DNA from: Kiritimatiellia bacterium
Lineage (GTDB): Bacteria; Verrucomicrobiota; Kiritimatiellia; UBA8416; JABMPJ01
Assembly (NCBI GenBank): GCA_029939545.1
Contig: JAOZSS010000019.1
Location: 1-20,835 of the forward strand
Direction: 5' to 3'
Length of the DNA stretch: 20,835 bases
Shown here: positions 15,015-20,835 of the stretch, piece by piece
How the letters are laid out: each line of letters begins with the position of its first letter
How positions within the stretch are numbered: position 1 is the first letter of the stretch
Position numbers and translations under genes: made by a program
The notes under the pieces: model-generated
Told to the model about the DNA's origin: nothing
The model's input: only the letters and a program-made list of their open reading frames with translations
Database searches by the model: none

Positions 15015-16025
15015 ATGAAGACGATGCATATGGCTGGTGCTTTGGCTGTGGTTCTCCTGCTGGCAGGGTGTGCCTCGATACCGGTGGCTAGCGTTGGGCC
15101 TAATCGCATCGCTCCGGTGAAGTACCGGGGATGGAGGCGAGCCTTCCGGTTGGAGAATGATGCGGCAACGGTGATTGTGGTGGCGGAGACGGGGCGCATG
15201 ATGCATCTGGGACTGCGCGGCGGAGTGAATGTGTTGCGCAACGATCCGGAGTTGTTGGGCAAGGCTCCGCTCGAAGAGTCAAAGTGGGCTAACTACGGTG
15301 GTGATTGGCTTTGGCCGGTGGCACAGTCACGCTGGCCCGATTTCAACAAGGTGGACTGGCCGCCGCCCGAGGTGCTGCGTGATGCGGCGTGGGATGCGTA
15401 CGCGTGGTGCGAACCGGATGGGCGCCAGTCGTGTCTGTTGATTCGCTACTACGAGGCGCCGGTCAACGCCGTCGTTATGCGTCAGTTCATACTCGATCCC
15501 GGGAAGCCGGTCGTTACCGTTCATCAACGCATGGTGGCCACGGCCGATTCCACGGTGCCGCTGACGTTCTGGTCGATTATGCAGATCGCCGCCCCGCAGC
15601 AGGTGTTCTTCCCTGTGCGTGCCAATTCGTCTTTCAAGAAAGGCTACAAGGTCACGATGGGGGATGCGCCTCCTGGGCCCATGATCGACTGCGACGAAGT
15701 GGTGGCCTGTGACCTGCTAAAAGCCGATCTGTCCAAGATTGGTATGGACGCCCCGGAGCCGTGGATCGCCGCGCGCAAGTATGATGTGGTCACGGTCGTT
15801 CGCGCCGCCACTCCGTTCAGCGGCGACTATCCGGATGGTGGCTGTTCGCTCCAGCTCTTTGCGATGGGCAGGGATAAGTATGCTGAGATCGAGACGCTCA
15901 GCCCTGAGTTTCATCTGCGTGCGGGAGAGAGTCTGGATAACACGCTGACGATCGAGTTGCTGAAATGTCACCCGGGCATTTCGCCCTGTCGGCTGGCCGA
16001 ACGACTCCGCCCCGAGGAGAAGTGA
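15015..16025 (+). CDS. Putative lipoprotein, DUF4380-like
   Basis: The ATG at 15015 gives a classic lipoprotein signal: MKT, a hydrophobic run, then LLLAGC with the modified cysteine at residue 19. The mature part (about 318 residues) is beta-rich. It contains AATVIVVAETGRMMHLGLRG and later GGDWLWPVAQSRWP, resembling from memory the DUF4380 family of uncharacterised proteins with a galactose-mutarotase-like beta-sandwich. A role in binding or processing sugars at the envelope is only a guess. The frame is open upstream to 14967, but the signal peptide fixes the start. The ribosome-binding site is weak. It stands alone between recN (divergent) and the U32 gene, 129 bp away. Confidence 0.7.
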   Translation: MKTMHMAGALAVVLLLAGCASIPVASVGPNRIAPVKYRGWRRAFRLENDAATVIVVAETGRMMHLGLRGGVNVLRNDPELLGKAPLEESKWANYGGDWLWPVAQSRWPDFNKVDWPPPEVLRDAAWDAYAWCEPDGRQSCLLIRYYEAPVNAVVMRQFILDPGKPVVTVHQRMVATADSTVPLTFWSIMQIAAPQQVFFPVRANSSFKKGYKVTMGDAPPGPMIDCDEVVACDLLKADLSKIGMDAPEPWIAARKYDVVTVVRAATPFSGDYPDGGCSLQLFAMGRDKYAEIETLSPEFHLRAGESLDNTLTIELLKCHPGISPCRLAERLRPEEK

Positions 16026-16103
16026 TCCGCCTTCGCCCCGTCCTTCGCCTTCGGCTTCGGAGGGCACGGCAAGGCTTCGGAGGACAAGGCAGTGGGCAGT
16101 CAG

Positions 16104-16132
16104 CCCTCCGTCGCCCTGCGGGCTATGGAGGG
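16104..16132 (+). promoter_or_regulatory. Hairpin in the leader of the U32 gene
   Basis: ccctcc (16104-16109) pairs with ggaggg (16127-16132), and gccc (16113-16116) with gggc (16120-16123). A symmetric 3x3 internal loop separates the two helices. The ggagg arm can instead pair with cctcc at 16148-16152, just before the ATG. Directly upstream, 16026-16090 is rich in repeated cttcgg/gccttcg units, probably an intergenic repeat. Confidence 0.4.
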
Positions 16133-16154
16133 TAAACAGCGGGGATACCTCCTA

Positions 16155-17369
16155 ATGCAAGTTCCAGAGTTACTCATACCGGCCGGCAGTTTATCCAAGG
16201 TCCGTGCGGCATTGGCCTACGGTGCCGACGCGGTCTATGTGGGTGCACCGGGTCTCTCGATGCGTCCCGACGATGTCACGCTCGATACCGATGCCATGGC
16301 CGAAGCCGTCACGTTGGCGCACACCGCAGGGCGCAAGCTTTACGCGTGCGTGAATACGCTCATGTTCGAGGCCGACCTGCCGCTGCTCACCACATGGCTG
16401 GACGAGACGCGCGACCTGCCGTTCGATGCGTTGATTGTTGCCGATCCGGGCGCGATGGCACTGGTGAGCGAGCACCGACCGGATGTTCCCGTGCATGTGT
16501 CTACCCAGATGAGTACGGCCAACACCGCAGCCGCCTCGTTTTGGAAGGCCGCCGGCGCGAAACGTGTCGTGTTGGCCCGCGAATGCAGTATCGCGGATGC
16601 CGCCGCGATCGCGCAAGCAGGCGATATTGAGGTGGAGGTGTTCGTTCACGGCGCGATGTGCATGGCGATCTCCGGGCGCTGTCTGTTGTCGGCCCATCTT
16701 TGCGGTAAAAGCGGATCGCGCGGCGAATGTAAGCACAGTTGCCGTTGGGAGTGGCAGCTTGTGGAGCAGAAGCGTCCCGGCGAGGCGCTGCCCGTGTTTG
16801 AGACCGGTCGCGCGACCTTTCTCATGGGCTCCACCGACCTCTGCCTGATCCGTCACATCCCGCTGCTGGTTGAGAGCGGCATGGAATCGCTCAAGGTCGA
16901 AGGCCGCATGAAGAGCGAATACTATGTCGCGACCATCGCGCGTGTCTATCGCGCGGCCCTGGATGCCTATGCGGCCGATCCCGAAGGCTACGCGCTCGAT
17001 CCGGCTTGGCTGGCTGAACTGGATGCGGTCAGCCACCGGCCCTACGACGAAGGGTTCGCCTTCGGCTATCCAACGGACCGCCCGCGTAAGCTGCAAGCCG
17101 AGAACATACTGACGACTACGCACGAGATGGTGGCGATTGTGATGGGGCGCGAAGCCGCTGCTCACCGCCTGAACGTCAAACATCCGTTCGGGGTGGGGGA
17201 TACGTTTGAATGGATAGGCCCCGGACTCACCGGCGGGACCATCACGCTTGCGTCAATCGCACGCGATGGCCACCCCATCGAGCGCTCACACTGCGGCACG
17301 GAGGTGGCGGTTACCTTCGCAGACGACACCCCGCTTCCCGACCTCGCGATCCTGCGGCGGAGGCGCTGA
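16155..17369 (+). CDS. Peptidase U32 family protein, TrhP (YegQ)-type
   Basis: The 404-residue protein is of the U32 family, whose YegQ/TrhP members act in hydroxylation of uridine 34 in tRNA rather than as collagenases. It begins with the U32 TIM-barrel start PELLIPAGSLSKVRAALAYGADAVYVG. It carries the signature EVFVHGAMCMAISGRCLLS (His165, Cys169, Cys176) and Cys192/Cys196 in GECKHSCRWEW, matching the cysteine pattern that binds an iron-sulfur cluster in this group. SLKVEGRMKSEYYVA and a beta-barrel C-terminal domain follow. The start at 16155 is chosen for homology; no proper Shine-Dalgarno sequence precedes it, and instead a cctcc lies next to the ATG. In-frame ATGs at 16092 and 16125 are less likely. 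Confidence 0.88.
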   Translation: MQVPELLIPAGSLSKVRAALAYGADAVYVGAPGLSMRPDDVTLDTDAMAEAVTLAHTAGRKLYACVNTLMFEADLPLLTTWLDETRDLPFDALIVADPGAMALVSEHRPDVPVHVSTQMSTANTAAASFWKAAGAKRVVLARECSIADAAAIAQAGDIEVEVFVHGAMCMAISGRCLLSAHLCGKSGSRGECKHSCRWEWQLVEQKRPGEALPVFETGRATFLMGSTDLCLIRHIPLLVESGMESLKVEGRMKSEYYVATIARVYRAALDAYAADPEGYALDPAWLAELDAVSHRPYDEGFAFGYPTDRPRKLQAENILTTTHEMVAIVMGREAAAHRLNVKHPFGVGDTFEWIGPGLTGGTITLASIARDGHPIERSHCGTEVAVTFADDTPLPDLAILRRRR

Positions 17370-17400
17370 CGGGTCGTGAGCCAGAGGTCGGTCAAGGCCC

Positions 17401-17653
17401 CCACCGGCCTTGCGCCGGTGGTACCAGAGATTTCTCTGAGAAGACGGGGATGCTACAGGAGAATAGCGGCTGGTAGGCGCGAGCTCTCTCTTGTATCCCC
17501 CTCTCGCGCTCAGCCAGCCGCAAGTTCGTGGGTGACGGACGCGTATGACAGAGAGTCATTCGCTCCACCCCGGCAAGCGGGGTGGTGGCGGAGAAATGAC
17601 GTTCGCGTAGCGAACACCTGACGGCCGCATGTCTAATGACAGCCCGAAGGGCT
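17401..17653. repeat. Block of six inverted repeats between convergent genes
   Basis: The 282-bp gap between the U32 gene and cysH is packed with perfect stems. These are: 17401-17408/17414-17421 (8 bp); 17425-17430/17433-17438 (6 bp); a composite hairpin with outer stem 17466-17473/17514-17521 (8 bp) and inner stem 17477-17483/17503-17509 (7 bp); 17565-17572/17578-17585 (8 bp); 17601-17606/17610-17615 (6 bp); and 17641-17645/17649-17653 (5 bp, overlapping the cysH stop). None has a strong T-tract. It may be a cluster of palindromic intergenic repeats that also ends both transcripts, or a structured RNA. Confidence 0.65.
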
Positions 17654-18377
17654 AAATCCCCGATCCGCCCTGGTAGGAGATATGGAGCCCGCACTCTTTG
17701 TGCTCGGGGCTTTCCCACCACCAGCGGCCGGCCCGTTCGTCGGTCTCGCCCTTGCATGAGCGCGTGCAGCATTCGCAGCCGATCGAGAGGTAGCCCTCGT
17801 TGTAGAGTTGATGGTAGGGCACGTTGTGCGCGTGGATGTACTCCCAGAGCTGGTCGCGGTTCCAGTGCTCCAGCGGGTTGATCTTGATCTTGCCCGGGTG
17901 CACAGGGTCATCTTCGATGACCTTCAGTTCTTTCCGTGTGACGAGCTGGTCGGTGCGGCGGCCGGTGATCCACGCATCGTACGCGCCCAGCGCACGGGTC
18001 AACGGTTCCACCTTGCGGATGGAACAGCACTCCTTCCGGTTCTCGGCGCTCACCTTAAAAGAATAGAGTCCCTTCTTGCGAATCATCGTCTCCACGGCCT
18101 CATGGCGCGGGAACACCCAATGGATCTCGATGCCATACTGTTGCGAGATACGTTCGGCACAGGTGTAGGTCTCCTCGGGCAGGCGCCCGGTATCGATCGA
18201 AAACACCGATACGCGCCTGCCGATTCGATGGATCATGTCCAGCAACACAACGCCGCCGATCTGGAAGCTCATCGCCAGTCCAATCCGGTCACCATAGTGG
18301 TCGATGGCAGCAGTCAAGACGTCTTCCGGGCTCTGTCGATCCGGGTGCGTAATCAGGCTGTAAATATCTTCTGTCAT
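17652..18377 (-). CDS. cysH: Assimilatory APS/PAPS reductase, [4Fe-4S] type
   Basis: CysH reduces adenylyl sulfate (or its 3'-phospho form) to sulfite. The 241-residue protein has the ATP-pyrophosphatase-like fold with SFQIGGVVLLDM (about 37-48) and FSIDTGRLPEETY (59-71). Four cysteines match those that bind the [4Fe-4S] cluster in APS reductases: Cys117-Cys118 in RKECCSIRK, and Cys201 with Cys204 in IGCECCTR. Cys203 is an extra cysteine inside the CxxC. The catalytic Cys229 lies in KECGLH near the C-terminus. The cluster cysteines favour APS over PAPS as substrate. The ATG at 18377 overlaps the previous gene's stop as ATGA, so it is the last gene of the sulfite-reductase operon. Confidence 0.93.
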   Translation of the reverse strand: MTEDIYSLITHPDRQSPEDVLTAAIDHYGDRIGLAMSFQIGGVVLLDMIHRIGRRVSVFSIDTGRLPEETYTCAERISQQYGIEIHWVFPRHEAVETMIRKKGLYSFKVSAENRKECCSIRKVEPLTRALGAYDAWITGRRTDQLVTRKELKVIEDDPVHPGKIKINPLEHWNRDQLWEYIHAHNVPYHQLYNEGYLSIGCECCTRSCKGETDERAGRWWWESPEHKECGLHISYQGGSGI

Positions 18378-19056
18378 GTCGTCTCACCTTCCGCGTCTTG
18401 ACCGCAGGCCGGCGCGGTTTCAAAATCCACTTTCTGCAAACTGATGGCATCAACCGGGCACGCCTCCATACAGGCGCCGCAGCGGATGCAGTCCTCCTGG
18501 TTGATCCGGATCAGGTTGGTGTCGTCCGTGTTCTCTGCCTCTTCCCATCCCACGATGCGCCCGCGTCGTCGTAGGTCAATTCCTTGATCTTGAGGATGCA
18601 TTCGGGGCGGGGTTTGACCTTGATGCACCAGTCGCAGTAGATGCATTTGTCCGAGTCGATCTCGTACTTGTAGTGACAGCGGTAGCAGCGTTGTGTTTCA
18701 TCCACCGCAAGGGCGACGTCATAGCCGGTTTCCACTTCGGCCGTGAGGTCGCGCTGTTTGACGTCGCAGAGCGGCATCGACTGCAACGGCACCGCATCAT
18801 TCACGTTCCTCAGCTCGGACAGTGAGAGGTCCTTGCCCACTTCCACGCCGCAGGTGATTACCACTGCGAGGGCTTGTACCTGTTCAATCTCCCGGTTGAT
18901 CACATCGCGCGGCAGGCGAAACTCCGGAATGCCCTGATTCATCATCCCGCCGGGGTGGCGTACTTCTCGAGCACGGTGACCGCATAGCCGGTCGATGGCT
19001 GCTTCGTTACGATTGGCATCGAGCAGTACTTCTATCTCTGTGCGTTGATCAGGCAT
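18374..19056 (-). pseudogene. Broken GltD-type flavoprotein fused to ferredoxin domains
   Basis: The intact ancestor would be an NAD(P)H-dependent flavoprotein (small-subunit glutamate synthase type) with C-terminal iron-sulfur domains, probably feeding electrons to the sulfite or APS reductase. Recognisable pieces are GYAVTVLEKYATP in one frame, GGMMNQGIPEFRLPRDVI and VEVGKDLSLSELR in the next, then a cysteine-rich RCYRCHYKYEIDSDKCIYC and, after another shift, a canonical CIRCGACMEACPVDAI. The frame changes near 18950-18955 and near 18557-18564; each would be repaired by one inserted base. The FAD-binding GxGxxG and the whole NAD(P) domain are missing, so deletions are also likely. Start and stop still overlap sir and cysH. 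Sequencing error or misassembly cannot be excluded. Confidence 0.75.
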
Positions 19057-20671
19057 CCGTCACCTCCGATCCGAAAAGCGTGGCACGGATGTTGTCCGCC
19101 CTGACGCGTTCGACAAACTGGATGAACAACTCCTCGTCGTTTTGTCGGCTTGACAGGTAGAGATCGAGGATGTCGCGCACGGTCGTGCTGACGGCGTCGC
19201 GATCGACGTCCACGAGATGCTCGGCGATGCTGCCGGCCTCACTGAGTTTTCCACCAATGAAGACGCTGTAGCCTTCGACGTTGCCCTCCTCACCGCGCCG
19301 CCGCCGACCGCGCAGACCGATATCGGCGCTCCACGCATGCGCACAGTTGTTGGGGCATCCGGTGAAGTGGATGCGCAGCGGACCGATCTTGTTCCAGTAG
19401 GCGCCATCGCTCTGAAGCAGTTCCATCAATTCAAGGCATGATTGACGTGTGTCGGAGACCGCCATCTTGCACTGCGTGGTGCCCACGCAGGCGACGATGT
19501 CCGGACCGCGTTCGAATCCCTCGGTCCGGAGTCCCGCCTTGTGCAGGGCGTCTGTGAGGGGGGCCACGTTGGCATCGGGCACATGGCGTATGGCGACGTT
19601 TTGCCGGCTTGTGAAGGCGATCTCGCCGGTGCCGAAGTGGTCGGACAGACGCGCGATCTCGCGTCCGATCTCCGTCCGGAGTTCCGAGCGCGGAATGAGG
19701 ATGCGGACTGTGTTGAGTCCCTCCTGCTTCTGGGGCAGGGTGCCCTGTCCGCTGAGGAACGAGGCGCCGATGCAGGGGGTCGGATTGGCGGCCGGCTCGA
19801 TACGCCCGGCGCCCTCGATGTCGCGTTCCTTCAGGATATCGAGCAGCACCTCGCCGAAGGCGGCCGGGCCCATACGGTCGACCACGATCTTGAGCCTGGC
19901 CAACCCGCGGTTGCGGCGGTCACCGTGACGGCGGAACGCTTCCACCGTGGCGCGCGCCACGTCGAGTGCGAGGTCGCCGGGGACCCAGTCGAAGATCACC
20001 TTGGCCAGATAGGGGCGGGCACCGAGTCCGCCGCCGACATGGAAGCGCCAGCCGATCTCGGTGGTTCCGTCTGCGGCCTCGCGTGTGGCGGGCACCCATC
20101 CCTGGCAGTTGATCAACGTCAGGGCGCAGGCTTTGCCGCAGCCGGCCACACTGATCTTGTGTTTGCGCGGCAGGTTGCGCTGCTGGTCGCGGATCTCCGG
20201 ATCGTTGGCAACCGCCTCGATCAGGCGGCGCACGTCGTCGCCGACCTCGTGTGGGCAGACCCCCTGCATCTCGCACGTCACCGTGTTGCGCGTGACATCG
20301 CCACAGCCGTTCTTGGTCGTGATCCCGACCTCCTGCATGCCTTCGATCACCTTGTGGATGTCGTGCAGGCGGACCCAGTGGAACTGGAGGGTCTGACGCG
20401 TCGTAATGCAGAGCTCGCCCTGGGCGTATTCGTCGGCCAGCTCCAGGGCGCGGCTGAACTGCTCGGTGGTCATCAGGCCGCCGGGCGTGACCAAGCGTAT
20501 CATAAAGAAGCCCTTCTGGAGCTGGCTATAGACCCCGGCCCATTTGAACATGGCCATGACATTGGGAGCGATATCGTCGCAATCAACCGACACGTAATCC
20601 CGAAAATCGAAGTTCGGGTCGATCTCGACCTTGTCTCGCTCAATCGCCGTTAGTTCTTCTTGCGCAGGCAT
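19049..20671 (-). CDS. sir: Assimilatory sulfite (nitrite/sulfite) reductase hemoprotein
   Basis: This enzyme reduces sulfite to sulfide with six electrons, using a siroheme coupled to a [4Fe-4S] cluster. The 540-residue protein has the twofold nitrite/sulfite reductase ferredoxin-like repeats. It has GELCITTRQTLQFHWV and NGCGDVTRN (about 121-129) near the siroheme, and the cluster ligands as CVGTTQC (Cys395, Cys401) and TGCPNNC (Cys439, Cys443). Context with cysH argues for sulfite rather than nitrite as substrate. The ATG at 20671 has GAGG at 5-nt spacing. The stop overlaps the next gene's start by 8 bases. The gene is intact despite the damaged neighbour. The symbol is by function; the electron donor could be ferredoxin. 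Confidence 0.9.
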   Translation of the reverse strand: MPAQEELTAIERDKVEIDPNFDFRDYVSVDCDDIAPNVMAMFKWAGVYSQLQKGFFMIRLVTPGGLMTTEQFSRALELADEYAQGELCITTRQTLQFHWVRLHDIHKVIEGMQEVGITTKNGCGDVTRNTVTCEMQGVCPHEVGDDVRRLIEAVANDPEIRDQQRNLPRKHKISVAGCGKACALTLINCQGWVPATREAADGTTEIGWRFHVGGGLGARPYLAKVIFDWVPGDLALDVARATVEAFRRHGDRRNRGLARLKIVVDRMGPAAFGEVLLDILKERDIEGAGRIEPAANPTPCIGASFLSGQGTLPQKQEGLNTVRILIPRSELRTEIGREIARLSDHFGTGEIAFTSRQNVAIRHVPDANVAPLTDALHKAGLRTEGFERGPDIVACVGTTQCKMAVSDTRQSCLELMELLQSDGAYWNKIGPLRIHFTGCPNNCAHAWSADIGLRGRRRRGEEGNVEGYSVFIGGKLSEAGSIAEHLVDVDRDAVSTTVRDILDLYLSSRQNDEELFIQFVERVRADNIRATLFGSEVTDA

Positions 20672-20835
20672 ATAGACCTCGTTCAGTCCGAGATATCTCT
20701 GTTAAACCTTTTAATGTGATCAGGTAACTTATGATTTATGCCGAGCAGATGGCAAGGAGAAAGGGGGAGGATGCCGGGATTCGGGTGTAACCGGTCTTCC
20801 GCTCTCACTCATGCGACTAAGCGCCCCCCATTTTC
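20672..20835 (-). promoter_or_regulatory. Leader and promoter region of the sulfur operon
   Basis: This 164-bp region upstream of sir holds a perfect 10-bp palindrome gagatatctc (20690-20699), 18 nt before the ATG. A tgatca palindrome and AT-rich sequence follow at about 20701-20740. No confident -10/-35 pair or known sulfur riboswitch was recognised. The palindrome sits where a repressor could block initiation. Confidence 0.25.

Noticed and set aside
16191..17183. 330-codon minus-strand open frame opposite the U32 gene
   Set aside because: It is a shadow of a gene carrying the full U32 cysteine signature.
17370..17651. A tRNA, tmRNA or known riboswitch in the structured convergent gap
   Set aside because: There is no cloverleaf, CCA end, tag-peptide frame or recognised aptamer core. 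The stems are independent simple palindromes.
18511..19056. Reading the upstream frame as a complete novel 181-residue iron-sulfur protein
   Set aside because: Its first part and its last 20 residues are out of frame with clearly homologous sequence in the adjacent frames, which points to frameshifts in a larger gene rather than a new protein.
19442..20653. 403-codon plus-strand open frame opposite the sulfite reductase gene
   Set aside because: It is antisense to a gene with all siroheme and cluster motifs. The translated product is low-complexity and unrecognisable.

Overview
The window is GC-rich bacterial chromosome made mostly of housekeeping genes. Several features suggest a PVC-superphylum bacterium, most likely of the Kiritimatiellota/Verrucomicrobia type: an isolated GspL/GspM-like pair, a DUF4380-like lipoprotein, a TPR_21/YfgM-type membrane protein, and many short palindromic elements between genes. 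This placement is inferred from gene content and style only. No phage, insertion sequence, CRISPR array, rRNA or tRNA was recognised.

Layout. (1) 1-4000, minus strand: a probable operon reading RlmL-type THUMP rRNA methyltransferase, pdxJ, acpS, nnr. The last three are almost contiguous (2-nt gap, then a 4-nt overlap). (2) 4113-4874, plus strand: a membrane-anchored TPR protein, facing tatA. The convergent gap holds a compact element that folds into two hairpins with complementary loops inside an outer stem. (3) 4998-10008, minus strand: dnaK, groES, groEL, then a strong intrinsic terminator, then rpoZ, smpB and tatA. Chaperones, the omega subunit, trans-translation and Tat export lie in one direction, with a terminator or attenuator between the chaperone and downstream halves. 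(4) 10009-10353: divergent control region with two copies of an 11-bp dyad spaced 40 bp apart. (5) 10354-12824, plus strand: GspL-like and GspM-like inner-membrane assembly proteins (4-nt overlap), then a nitroreductase. (6) 13135-14805, minus strand: recN. (7) 15015-17369, plus strand: a lipoprotein and a U32 family protein of the TrhP (YegQ) type. (8) 17652-20671, minus strand: an assimilatory sulfate-reduction operon of siroheme sulfite reductase, a broken GltD-type flavoprotein-ferredoxin gene, and an [4Fe-4S] APS/PAPS reductase (cysH).

The points most worth a second look are: the 4886-4942 structured element; the sulfur operon, where the presumed electron-transfer gene has lost its FAD-binding motif and carries two single-base frameshifts while both neighbours are intact; the apparently leaderless start of the GspL-like gene; the paired dyads between dnaK and gspL; and the dense block of inverted repeats at 17401-17653. 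I found no convincing undescribed multi-gene system. The novelty candidates are small non-coding structures and one decaying gene.
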